Source: Niebla homalea (Eukaryota; Ascomycota; Lecanoromycetes; Lecanorales; Ramalinaceae). From it: a DNA stretch of 64,000 bases. Position 1 is the stretch's first letter. Each line of letters starts with the position of its first letter. The DNA lies in contig JAHGAU010000012.1 of NCBI GenBank assembly GCA_019925105.1, positions 868,001 to 932,000 on the forward strand, in the 5' to 3' direction. Under the pieces are notes generated by a model. That model was not told the origin of the DNA. It worked only from the letters and a program-made list of their open reading frames with translations, and did no database searches. Below are positions 1 through 10,241 of this stretch, piece after piece. The translations under genes and the position numbers were made by a program.

Positions 1-381
1 CTTATTGGAGACATGATTGGTTTGTATGGCTTTGTGTGTTAAAAGGATTATTGCTACACCGCTGGAAGTGGGAGGCTGCAGAACCGTGATGATGGGGTGT
101 TGCGGAGGAGATCTTGGCTAGCCACGGGCTTCTTCCGCGTCCACTTTGTACCGGGGGAAAGCGTGGCCCGGGGCAGGAACAGTGGCGCTTAGCCGCCTGG
201 GCCGCTGGAAAAGCCCCGCGAACAAGGGCCACAAGTTTCACATTTCTCTCGATTTTGATCAGTACGGAGAAGCACTCTGGATCTCTAAGCCACAACATAG
301 TCAGGCAATCTGTCTTTGCGCCCGATTGCAATACATTGCTAGGATCTTTCACATTCCTAAGTACGCACGGACTACTTATAT
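1..381. other. Upstream region of the RRM-like gene, no supported gene
   Basis: Overlapping short open frames on both strands show no family resemblance. The bases just before 388 (…tatatatgcag) look like a 3' splice site and overlap the ATG at 382, so this stretch may hold a short first exon of the next gene. I could not identify a matching donor with confidence. Confidence 0.4.
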
Positions 382-2007
382 ATGCAGGAGCGCAAGCGCC
401 TTCATGTTACGCCCCTGAATCCTGAGCTCCTTCCGGCCGTCCTACCTCAACAGCTCCTTGCTAAAGCAACGGACATCTCCTTTCACACCATCCAAACTTT
501 TCCAGAGAAGAGCTTCGGTTACGTCGATTTGCCTTTGGACGAAGCTGATAAGTTGCGTAAGAAGTTGAACGGCTGTCTACTTCGAGGTCAGAAAATGAAG
601 GTTGAGGAGGCACGGCCCACTAGGTCCTCTACAAAAAAAGAATCGAGCCGTACGGATGACCAGTCTCCATCAAGAAAGACGAGAAAGAGTAAGAAGAAGA
701 CGAAGGGGGATGGTGACACGATCAGTGCCATCGAACTTCCTAAAGATCGCAAAGTAAAGCGAGGCTGGACCGAGGCTAAAAGCGTGGATGAGACCGAGAA
801 GAGGAAGAGTAAGAAAGAGAAGAAAAGCAAGTCAAAGGAAGCATCCATTACTGGCGGCACAGAGTGTCTCTTCAAGACGAAGCTGCCGGCTACAGCCTCC
901 GCCGGGCAGGATGTGCAGGAGAGGAGTAAGAATGGTAAGAAGAGGAAACGTGGGGGACAGGATTCGGAGACCATTGTCCATGAATACCAGAATTCAACAA
1001 GGCATAATGGAAATCTCCAGAACAGTACCAATACAGAGGGGGTGAAACCGGCTACAGAGTACGTAGATGGCAAAGGCTGGGTTGATGATGAAGGCAATGT
1101 GGTTGAACAACCCACTAAACGGAGAAAAAGTGGCCCTGAGGGTGTGGAGCAAGGCTGGTCTAAGAAAAAGCCTGCGCCTGCAAGCCCGAAAGAGAGTAAA
1201 GGCGCTGAGGGAGGGGGATCAGATGCAACATCCTCGAGCGGGACCTCCAGCTCCGATAGTGAGGCTGAAGAAGAGCCTAAAGAGAGTCGAGGCAACGATG
1301 TGGACACCGGCCATGTTAACCGGCACACTGTAGCAGGTCTGGACGTTAGCTCCGGTGGCGGCAATGAGATGCAGAGCGTCGAAGTGGAGCGCTTATCTAT
1401 CAGTCGATCTTCCGGTTCACCTATTCCGCATGTCAACACACAGCCAGCTTCGCAGGCGACATCGCATCCCTCCGTGGAGGTGTTTCCTTCCCAAGATCTT
1501 TTCAAACGTCCCAGTATCGCAGCCTCCCAATCCCAGACCCCCAAGAAACCGCAATTGGAAGTGTCGACATCTTTCAGCTTCTTCGATCCGGATGTTCATA
1601 CAGAGGCGCAGAGTGGAAACTCAAGCATGCTCATGCCGCAGACCCCATTTACTCAGCAAGACATTCGACATCGACGTCAACGTAGCGCAGCCCCCACGCC
1701 TGATACAGCAGCGGTTGGCAAGACGTTTGGGGATGTTTGGGGAGGAGGCATGGATGATGATGATGATGGAGAAGTGGAAACAGAAGACCACGAAGGTGGT
1801 GTTGAGGATGATGGCGCTGATGGTGGTGTGAGTTCAGAGAAGCTCGAACATAGGGACGGTAGCAAGGGCGAGGATACAAAGGAAGAAAGCGAGTTTGCCA
1901 AGTTCTTCTGGGATCAGCGAGGCCCCAACAACCGAGCATGGAAGCGAGGGAGAAGAGAGGCTGCCAAGGAGAAACGGAAACAAGAAAGGAAAGAAAGGAG
2001 AGCATGA
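382..2007 (+). CDS. Nucleolar-type RRM-like protein, Lys/Glu-rich
   Basis: The 541-residue single-exon frame opens with a fungal RRM-like segment (residues about 3-75). It carries KRLHVTPLNPELLPAVLP, a KSFGYVDLP strand resembling RNP1, and a LNGCLLRGQKMKVEEARP end strand. A long disordered region rich in Lys, Ser and Glu follows, with many KKxK clusters that look like nucleolar localisation signals, then an Asp-rich patch (about 455-475). The C-terminal FAKFFWDQRGPNNRAWKR motif recurs in fungal SRP40/NOP8-like nucleolar proteins. From the family I infer a role in ribosome biogenesis. The start is uncertain: ATG-CAG at 382 also reads as a 3' splice site, so residues M-Q may be intronic and a short upstream exon may exist. 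Confidence 0.75.
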   Translation: MQERKRLHVTPLNPELLPAVLPQQLLAKATDISFHTIQTFPEKSFGYVDLPLDEADKLRKKLNGCLLRGQKMKVEEARPTRSSTKKESSRTDDQSPSRKTRKSKKKTKGDGDTISAIELPKDRKVKRGWTEAKSVDETEKRKSKKEKKSKSKEASITGGTECLFKTKLPATASAGQDVQERSKNGKKRKRGGQDSETIVHEYQNSTRHNGNLQNSTNTEGVKPATEYVDGKGWVDDEGNVVEQPTKRRKSGPEGVEQGWSKKKPAPASPKESKGAEGGGSDATSSSGTSSSDSEAEEEPKESRGNDVDTGHVNRHTVAGLDVSSGGGNEMQSVEVERLSISRSSGSPIPHVNTQPASQATSHPSVEVFPSQDLFKRPSIAASQSQTPKKPQLEVSTSFSFFDPDVHTEAQSGNSSMLMPQTPFTQQDIRHRRQRSAAPTPDTAAVGKTFGDVWGGGMDDDDDGEVETEDHEGGVEDDGADGGVSSEKLEHRDGSKGEDTKEESEFAKFFWDQRGPNNRAWKRGRREAAKEKRKQERKERRA

Positions 2008-2972
2008 TTTTACTGTGGGCTTGCCGATGGACGGAAGCATCGTCGATCTACTCTAATTGTGTCCAAGCATGGCTACAAGGGTTCTGGAGCTTAGGTAGAC
2101 AGGGTACTCAGATACGCATGGGAAGTGAGGAATGGATCAAGTACGGTCACGAGTTGTCGAGTACGGCTGTAGAGCAGTACAGGACTCCAGGAGAGTGAGC
2201 GGTGGAGCCAGCGGCCTTTTCCAGAAACCTTCCCCAAGACGCGTGCGAGCTGTCGGGTCTGGCCGCGAGGCAAAAGCACCGAAGCTACCCAAGGTTTTAT
2301 AGCCATCTCACAGGGAAGGTTTCATGATCTGCGTGCGTTAATGATGCAACCCTAGGCGCCTACGAGCCCGCGAAATGCAACGTCAAGCTCGAGAAGCTTC
2401 CTATCTAAAAGATTCTTTCCTTCTCTTGAACCCAGATGCACCGACAGCGGAGCCTGTTTGTCCATTGCGTTCTATTATTAATGCATCCCATGAAGATTTC
2501 TGCATGATTGATTGCAGGAATCTTGTCCTCTAGTCCATCTATTGTCGAGATTCGCGAGCCGTCGCTTTTCGTTTGACCAAAGTCCTTCTGTAAGTAACAT
2601 GGATTCGAGAACGACACGACACTTTGGACATGGTCAATATGAATACGAGTTCAGATCGCCAATCCACACTTGCATCCGCTTGCCGCCGCTTGCCATGACT
2701 ACAGCATTCGAAAGCTTTGCAGTTCCTCAATTGGGTTGAAAGCCTGTCGTATAGACTTACGAGCTGTGCTTACCCTTCTTTCCTGCCGTCTGCCACCACC
2801 TTAATCCATCCCACCTTCTTTCCTCGTTTGATGTTTGACAGATCACGCGTTGAGCCTTACTTTACCAGAACGGCAACCCCTTTCCTGAACGAACAGCTAT
2901 AGATTTCAAATCAGCCATGCATCCTTCTCCGTCTTCAAGCTCAATGCGTCACCCAGCCCCCTATTTGGATCG
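2008..2972. other. Intergenic, no gene seen
   Basis: Nearly 1 kb between two + strand genes holds only short unrelated open frames. The part from about 2760 is pyrimidine-rich (cttctttcctgcc and similar), as expected for the promoter and leader of the hexokinase-like gene. Confidence 0.5.
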
Positions 2973-4679
2973 ATGTCGATACCCTTCCCATCTTTCCTTC
3001 CAACCAGTCGATCTTGCTGTCCCTCAATTTTCAGCATGCTTCTCACAGTAGTACCAAATGCTATCACGCCAATTGTGGACGTGCCACTCAAGAATCAGCC
3101 TCAGCCTCAGCCTCTAGTGACTGCTTCAACACCATTGGCCCTCATCATGCCTGACCGGCCTAACCTACTAAGCGAGGTCCAGGATGCGTTTGAGAGTCAG
3201 CTAGACGTTGACTCTTTGCTCGCCATCTCGAACAGGCTGCAGGCCGACTTCCGCCAGCACATGGTTACCAGCGAGCAATGCATGCTCCCATCCTTCAACT
3301 ATCACTTGCCGACCGGTCAAGAGAAAGGCGTATACCTGGCAGTGGAAGTTGGGGGATCGAATTTACGAATGGCGCTGGTCGACCTCTATGGACGACATCG
3401 GGGCTCAGGTTGCTTAAGGATCCGAAGGCAGAGCGCCTCTCCAATTGCGCGAGAAATCAGGCATTCCACAGGATATGCGTTTTTCGATTGGATGGCAACC
3501 CAGATACGCGAAATGCTTGCCTCAGAAGGAGACATGAGACCCAGGGGGGACTCGTTACGTATGGGTGTCGCGTGGTCTTTCCCCATTGAGTATGTGACTG
3601 TCTCTCACACCTTAATGGCTGGAGAATTGAAGAACTGATGAACTATAGTCAAACGTCAATACGTAGTGGTAACGTCCTTGGCATGGGCAAAGGCTTTCGC
3701 TGTTCTGATACCATCAAGAACCAGGATCTGGGTGACATAATACATGCAGCGTGTCAACGTCAAGTGCGCAAGAATCAAATCTCCGAATGAACGAGTACTG
3801 AACGCATTGCAGAAAGTCAGTGTTCACCTTGATGCCATCGTCAACGATACGTCGTCCGCCTTACTGGCTCGCGCATACCTTGATCCTGCAACTCGACTGG
3901 CTGTAGTTCTCGGCACCGGCATGAACGCTGCCATACACCTCCCAATAGCCGCCTTTCACTCTTCCAAGTTCGACCTCAGGGCGACAAAGCTAGATCAAAG
4001 CGTTACCCATGTCTTGACGAACACGGAGCTGAGCATGTTTGGAAAGGACATTTTTCCATCCTCCAGATGGGATGAAGCCTTGAACAGGGCGCACATCATG
4101 CCGAATTACCAGCCTTTCGAATATCTGATTGCGGGAGGGTATATGAGCGAGATTGTGAGGCTGATCATGGTCGACGCTACCGAAAACCATGGTCTTTATG
4201 GTCAAGGGTTCCCGAAAACCTTACTGGTACCATACGCTTTGGATACCCATACTCTCGCTCGAATACAGGCCGACAAGTCAGCCGGCCTGACAGCGACGCG
4301 CAATTTACTCTACGAGAAGTATCGGTCCTCTGTCCGACCTTCCTTTGAAGATGCAGAGTTTGTTCAAAAAGTTGTGGTATCGATTCTGCGACGCTCCATT
4401 GCTTATTTTGCTGCTGGCGTGCATGCCTTGACCTCCCTCTTGCAGGATCTAGAAAATGAAGCCGGGCTTGAGAGCAGTCTCGATCATGTCAGTATCGGTT
4501 GCGACGGAAGCGTCATCAACAAGTATCCCGGCTATATGGAGACAGCCCAGGAGACCCTCGATCACATGCAGGTCACCGAGGCAAAAGGCCGGAAACGGGC
4601 CTTGCTGGAGAAGACGAAGGACAGCGCTGTCTTGGGTGCAGGTGTTGCTGGCGCACTAGCCACCTCCTCAGCTGGCTAG
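2973..4679 (+). CDS. Divergent hexokinase-family protein (HxkC/XprF-like candidate)
   Basis: Three exons are predicted: 2973-3589, 3649-3763 and 3813-4679, giving 532 aa. Intron 1 (59 bp) is GTATGT…ACTATAG. Intron 2 (49 bp) is GTGCGC…TTGCAG with an ACTGAAC branch. Family motifs in order are YLAVEVGGSNLRM (phosphate 1, Ser in place of the usual Thr), WSFPIDQTSI spanning intron 1, GMGKGF, AIVNDTSSALL (with the catalytic Asp), GTGMNAAIH, TNTELSMFG (usual Trp replaced by Leu) and DGSVINKYPGY (adenosine site). The catalytic Asp and Lys are present, but several glucose-pocket neighbours differ from classical hexokinases. A. nidulans HxkC/XprF is an atypical hexokinase that acts in starvation signalling, and this protein may belong there, but it could still phosphorylate sugars. 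An alternative start is the ATG at 3036. Confidence 0.82.
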
Positions 4680-5637
4680 GAGAGAAGAGAGATAGGCGAA
4701 GTTGATTGGTGAGAGTTGCTTGACTCGGCCTTTCGGTCCTTTTTGCTTGTCATCTTTTAGCGTTGCATATGGGGACAGTCATGCATGACGTGGCATGCAT
4801 AAAGGGGCATTGCTTTTGTTTGCTGACTTAGACGGAGTTTGCGATGTATGGATTCTTCATTGAGTAAGAGGGCTGCCGACTAGGTGAATGTTGAAGTATA
4901 CAGCGACACCGGCGATGTCCATGTGCAGTGTTACCAATAGCATGTGAGGATTAGGAGGAGAATATACAGTCGTCTGATATCAAATGCCTCAAAACTTCCC
5001 CCAAGATTGGGACCGCAATCCTACCCCTCGTTACTTAACAGACTTATCCTGGGCTCATGTGTGACCGCCCCTGCCTCTCAGGAGTCTTGGAGGCCCTGAG
5101 AGACTCCACTTTACCCACAGTGTTCATCCACATAACTTAATCAACATCAAGGGTCACAATGCCCCAAACCCCAACTGAGACCACTCCTTTTCGTCATGCC
5201 TCTCCTTTCGAATCTTGAAGAATTAGGAGCAGCAGACTCTCTTTTTAGAACGGCTCTCTATGCCTAGCATGAAGACTTGTTGAGTATGAGTTGCCCGTCA
5301 AGTGGTGGCAATCTTGGATCGATGAAAGCTGAGCAGAGGCAAAAAGTAAAGGCGGAGAGAGGATTCGATAGGCTCTCCACTTTGAAGCAGAAAACTTTGA
5401 ACTCAGCCGGTAGGAAAGCCTGATATGAAACCGCTCGAAGCTAAGGTAGATGCTATCTCTATGTAATACTCTGCTTGCTTACAGCAATCAAGGGACTCTC
5501 GAAAATTACGGCTCAAGCTCGATAGTTGTCGTTTTGGAAATCATGGGGGTATAGAACACCTTGCACGCCAGCCACAGACACGCACCTGACCGAGAAAAGC
5601 TATCCTGCCATTCCATCCCCAGTCGCGCCCTCTCGTA
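4680..5637. other. Convergent intergenic region, no gene seen
   Basis: This stretch lies between the ends of a + gene and a - gene, so it should hold two 3' UTRs. No reading frame or RNA gene could be supported. Confidence 0.5.
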
Positions 5638-7319
5638 TCAGACCGCCGCCTTCTCATCCCTCAGCACCTCTGGGGCCGAAGACGCTCTAGGGTCGACGTC
5701 AGCCAGGGGTTTGACATCCTCGTACGTCTCATCGGAGAATAGCAAATCTTCTTCGATCGTTACAGTATCTCTGATTTTGGTAAGGACAAAGGGTCCTGCG
5801 AGGATAAGACTTCCTCCCAGAAGTACCCAGTTACTGATGAAAATGTTCATGTAGGGCACCTTGAGCGCATCGATACGGTAGGCGATGGCCGCTCCCGCGG
5901 ATTGGATTCCCTTGTAGAAACCGGCGAAGTTGGCAAGCTTGCGGCCGTTGTTCGTCATCGCTCCCATGTACCAGTAGACAGTGACCTGCCACACAGCTGC
6001 AAAGGAATTAGTGGGCCTTTTGAAGGAGAACAAGGGCGGGGTAGAAGATAGCGTGCTCACAGTCATAGAAGCCATAGAACATGTAGAGGAACATGGGACC
6101 GACATAGCCGCTCGTGGTCCAATCTTCCTTGATATACGTTTTCGACGAAGTTTCGGCGCGGGTGTAGGTTTCCTGCCATGCAAGACCTCCTCCCCAGATA
6201 GCCATCGTCAAAACAAAGAGTACCACCCACACCACCCTGGCCTTCGTTGTGCGCCGAATGGATTTGAGGTCCAGGGCGAATCCGAAGATGTAAGCTCCAA
6301 CGATCTGGCTCAGGTAGTAGAGGACACTGTTCAATGACCTGGTTCTGATGTTGAATTTGGCGCCATTGACACCATTAAAGTGATAGGTGTAGAACCAGTT
6401 GCTGGAGAAGAACATGGGGAACAGAAACACGATCCAGAAGTCGGTCTTCAGGACTTCCAACAGACCCAGGATCTCGGATTGCCAGGATGGGTGTTTCATC
6501 AGGATCACGCGAGACCCATCGCCTCGGACAACATTGCGTGCATCAATGAGGGTCCAGGCCAGGCAAGCACCGACGAAAGTCAGGACCATGAAGCCGATGT
6601 AGGTGCCATCGGACACAGAACCAGCTGTTGAGTGGAAGTTCTCGCCCAGAGGAATGCTTCGAGGGATGAGTGAGCTAGGGAGATTTGGTCTATTTTCGGG
6701 CGCGAGAGACTTACAAGCCGCCAATGACTGCGCCTAGATTGAAGATCATCCAGAACCAGGAGATGTACTTTCCCTTACTAGCCTCGTGGGGATAACTCAT
6801 CATAATGGCGCCTTGAGCAGCCCACAGCATGCCTGCACAGACACCAAGTAAAGCTCCGGCGAAGATGACGAAACCCTCGTTAGCCGTTCGGTTGTAGCTG
6901 AGATAGCTCGAGACGTAGAGGAAGTAGCCCATGCCGCCCAAGCTCAGGGTTAACTTGATGCCCAAACGATTGGCAATGGTTCCGGCGAAGAAGCCTACGA
7001 CACTGAAGGTACTGTAGACGGCGACGTTGGCATTGTCGGCGGTCGAAGCATCCAACTGACCAGCGGCACCTACGCCGTTGACGGCATTGAACATGCCGGG
7101 GCACAAGAAACAGACGAAAGCGACAAGGACCAGTTGGACAGGCGGGCTGGCATAGTGAGGAATGGTGATGGGTCCGAGGCGGCGTGGGGTGTATTTCCAG
7201 CCGGAAAAGTTGGTTGCGACAACATCATGATTCACTGGTGGATCACCGCCAGGACTGGACGGGGTGACTTGAGGTTCCTTGACGGTGGCAGCTTTCTCGT
7301 CCTGCAGAGACGTCATCAC
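5638..7319 (-). CDS. UNC93-like MFS transporter
   Basis: Read on the minus strand, the exons are 7319-6715, 6656-6061 and 5996-5638, giving 519 aa. Introns are 58 bp (GTAAGT…GAAG) and 64 bp (GTGAGC…TGCAG). The cytosolic N-terminus (about 60 aa) is followed by roughly ten to twelve hydrophobic segments. Features of the fungal UNC93/DUF895 group of the major facilitator superfamily include FLCPGMFNAVNGVGAAG in TM1, GALLGVCAGMLWAAQGAIMM, the FFSSNWFYTYHFNGVNGAKF loop and YWYMGAMTNNGRKLANFAG. Fungal members sit in plasma or vacuolar membranes and their substrates are mostly unknown, so I assign none. The acidic tail EEDLLFSDETYEDV may be a sorting or degradation signal. The gene is convergent with the hexokinase-like gene. 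Confidence 0.88.
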
Positions 7320-8664
7320 GAGGGCGCTTGATTGCAGTAGACGGACAACGTGAGTTCAAAGGCAGGCGACTCCGAACGGCTATGAGGGACTGTTCCAGGT
7401 AAGAAAAGGGGAAACGAATCACGGAATCAAAGCACGAATGAAGGAAAAGTCAAGATGAAGTTTATTGGTGTATAGATTAAATGAGATCGGGGGACGGGAA
7501 GTAGAAGTACTCCAGCATTGATTGACTGGGACTGACAAGGGGTAGAAGGGTTTTTTCACACCGACAGATCCGCAGCTTGTCAGTCACTTGTCATGAGATG
7601 AGAGGCAGGATTACTATGTGGCGCTGACTGCGATAAGAACAGTCTCGCCTTTTCCAAGAGCCTCGTTTCTGCATGAAGCCCTAAGCCCTTGATCAAAAGC
7701 TCGTGTTACCTTACCTACTGGCTGTGAAGAAAAGAGGGTCGAGGGTGGTTTGCATCGGCCTACGAGCCTACCACGCCATACGAGGTCTTGATCAGCAACC
7801 GGCTTCCCTACCCAGCTTAGCTTCATAGTCAGCGGGGTCCCGCATTCTAGGCTTCGGGTACCATTGGTATAAGGCTATAAGCTCTATCAAGCAAAACACC
7901 CGAGCTGCTGGAACCCGCTTCTCAGTTCTCACTCAAGACGTCTGACAGTCTACCTTTTCCAAGATCTGGCTCCACGATTGGTTGTCGTTCACTTTGCCTC
8001 ATCAAATACTCTTTGTCCCAAGCTGCATCGTCCCGTGAATACGGTTTGCGATATTTCAGTCTCTCCTGGGCAGGCTTTGTAAGCTTGCGAGCCAAGCGAG
8101 CCAAGTACGCATTCAAGGTTCTCTCCGGAACTTGCCGAGTTGCAAATGATAATGAATCTTGACCCAATCCCAAAATAGGGTTCAGTAGGCACTATTAATA
8201 CCTTGGAGAAGTGCCAGAGTACTGCTCTATAGTCCTCGCCCTGAACGAGGTCAATTGCAGGCCAGTCCTGTTGATGGGGGGTTGGTCGAACTCCTGCATC
8301 CTCTACCATGTCCCAGATTCAAGCTTTCACAGACACCTTTGAAATTGCGATGCAGATGTTTCTCATCATTTAGGACCACTACACCTACAACATCGGACTC
8401 ATTTGACTCGTACGAAATTCCGCCAAGGTGAGCCTCGACCTGATGCCACGTTCCTTGATTAGGGAACGCGTGATGCGGAGCGGAGTCCCACCGAGACCTC
8501 CTCCAACTTGGGCTGTGCAAGCATGAATTGATGTAGCCTGATGTGATGACCTCTCATCCACAATGATTCCACCTATTTGCCTACCTCTTACGCCGTCAAA
8601 GGCATTCTCCATTCTAGTCGAGCCGTAATTCCACCAATAATCAACCCAGCATTCGTAGCAATCA
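7320..8664. other. Divergent intergenic region, probable promoters
   Basis: About 1.3 kb separates the 5' ends of the UNC93-like gene (-) and the membrane-protein gene (+). The short minus-strand frames at 7.6-8.6 kb overlap one another in different frames, lack recognisable motifs, and are best read as chance. Confidence 0.45.
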
Positions 8665-9882
8665 ATGGCGCTCCGGTGGCTGACCTCCGGCCTGCCCAGC
8701 CTTCAGCTTGACATTGTCGGATTGTTCGTCTTTCCTTTGGTCCTCAGATCAGCTCAACGAGAAGCTGACATCCTCTGTAGCCTCGCAATCTTAGGAGAGG
8801 CCTCAGTGAGCGCCCATGCCCAAGTCTCCCTCCTCTCGCCATGGTCCCTTCTACCTCGCCTCCTACCCGCCCCTCAAGCCTTGATACGCACATCCCGGCC
8901 CCATGACCTGGAACCAAGCAAAGGGAAAGTCATGGGTGCTCGGAGCGGCGGCACAAGAGAAACTGTCAACCACATCGCCCATCTGTTGCATAGCAAAAAC
9001 AAGAAACCCCTGGAACCCTACGACGTGAGATGTGAAAGCGTCACAAAGGCGGACTCTGCAGCAGAAGTATCAGCCGCCAAGTGGGGACCATTGATCTATG
9101 TGGAAATCACTGGCTTCTGCATGAGTGTCGCTCTTGTGGCGCTGTCAATCGTGAAGAGGGATGGCTTTGCTCTCATCGCTACCTTGCTCCTTTCTTTGCT
9201 TTCTAGCCTCATCGGTTTGGGCAGCCAATACGATCTTGTCTTCATGGATCGAAAGTCCACAAGAAACGTGCCCAGGGACTCTATTGTTATCAAGTACCCT
9301 GATGGCGCCTTTCGAATCGTTCAGTGTGATGAAGCGGTTGCAAGAGGCCTCTACTGGCACCCAGAGAGGTGCAAGTACAAATTTGACGACACGACCTATC
9401 GTCTGATCTCTCTAGTCAGCACCATTGCTCTTATGGTCGGGGTCGTGTGTCTTGCGAATAGTACTTTACTGCTGCAGATTGTCTTTGCCGGATCTTATCT
9501 GGTCTTGAATGCTTTGTACTGGGTGGTGGCTGCTTTACCTCCAGCTTCTAACTGGGACCTCGATTGCTACAATGTTGACCCGGTACTTTACGAGGGTGGC
9601 GAACACAACAAATCTTTCACCCAAGCACTATGGAAGGCGATTGCCATAACAGAAAGCGTTGATTGGGTTAAGACTGGCCAAGTAGCACCTGTCAGCGAGG
9701 GCTGGAAGACCTGGGTTGAGCAGGCCATGGCGGCCGTTGAAAATCACAAAGTAAAGATGAAGCTTGGAGATGGCGTTGACATAGCCAAGATGAGCACAGG
9801 GCTCAAGCCTTTACCAGACTTTAAGCCGGAGGAAGAATTGGATCGTTGCTTGGATCCGACTACGCCTGATAAATTTGCTTAA
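8665..9882 (+). CDS. Fungal multi-pass membrane protein of unknown function
   Basis: A 405-aa single-exon frame. Hydrophobic segments sit near residues 15-30 (IVGLFVFPLVL), 45-70, 145-195 (two helices around VEITGFCMSVALVAL and LLLSLLSSLIGLG) and 250-295 (LISLVSTIALMVGVVCLA and LLLQIVFAGSYLVL). A hydrophilic loop between them contains RKSTRNVPRDSIVIKYPDGA and RGLYWHPERCKY. The C-terminal ~110 residues are soluble and charged (ALWKAIAITESVDWVKTG). The pattern SAQREADILCSLAI…SAHAQVSLLSPWSLLPRLLPAP recalls conserved uncharacterised ascomycete membrane proteins. I know no biochemical function. The start at 8665 keeps the first hydrophobic block; an upstream exon cannot be excluded. Confidence 0.72.
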   Translation: MALRWLTSGLPSLQLDIVGLFVFPLVLRSAQREADILCSLAILGEASVSAHAQVSLLSPWSLLPRLLPAPQALIRTSRPHDLEPSKGKVMGARSGGTRETVNHIAHLLHSKNKKPLEPYDVRCESVTKADSAAEVSAAKWGPLIYVEITGFCMSVALVALSIVKRDGFALIATLLLSLLSSLIGLGSQYDLVFMDRKSTRNVPRDSIVIKYPDGAFRIVQCDEAVARGLYWHPERCKYKFDDTTYRLISLVSTIALMVGVVCLANSTLLLQIVFAGSYLVLNALYWVVAALPPASNWDLDCYNVDPVLYEGGEHNKSFTQALWKAIAITESVDWVKTGQVAPVSEGWKTWVEQAMAAVENHKVKMKLGDGVDIAKMSTGLKPLPDFKPEEELDRCLDPTTPDKFA

Positions 9883-10241
9883 GTATGACAGCAGCTCCGT
9901 TGGTGCCATGCTGGGCCTTTGAACTTACGAATTACGGAACACCGGTGCGCAAGGATTGGAATAATTTGGGATCATAGAGCAGGCGAGCGATTTGGAGAAA
10001 ATTCTGATGTATTGTCTTTGATCAAACTGAATCTTTGAATCATCTATGTGAGAGTTCCCTGCATAAGCTGTGAAGGGAATGTCGCTTTTTATAAGATCGC
10101 TAGCTGCGGCGAACGCGATGAGAATGCAGCATTGCAAATCCAGGACGTCTACTTGACCACCCAGCATTCCAGAGGAGGACGAGTGCAACGTGCAAACTAC
10201 AGGTAACACTCCCAATGCCCGCGATTGGGGGGAAGGAGCAC
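9883..10241. other. Convergent 3' region, no gene seen
   Basis: This 359-bp gap lies between the stop codons of the membrane-protein gene (+) and the choline oxidase gene (-). A minus-strand frame spans it, but in a different frame from the oxidase and without recognisable motifs. Confidence 0.45.

Noticed and set aside
588..1544. A 318-residue minus-strand open frame under the RRM-like gene
   Set aside because: It is antisense to a Lys/Ser-rich coding region, whose codon bias yields long Leu/Phe/Ser-rich antisense frames; no family motif is visible.
7614..8612. Several overlapping minus-strand frames in the divergent spacer
   Set aside because: They overlap in different frames, lack recognisable motifs, and no splicing joins them into a family member.
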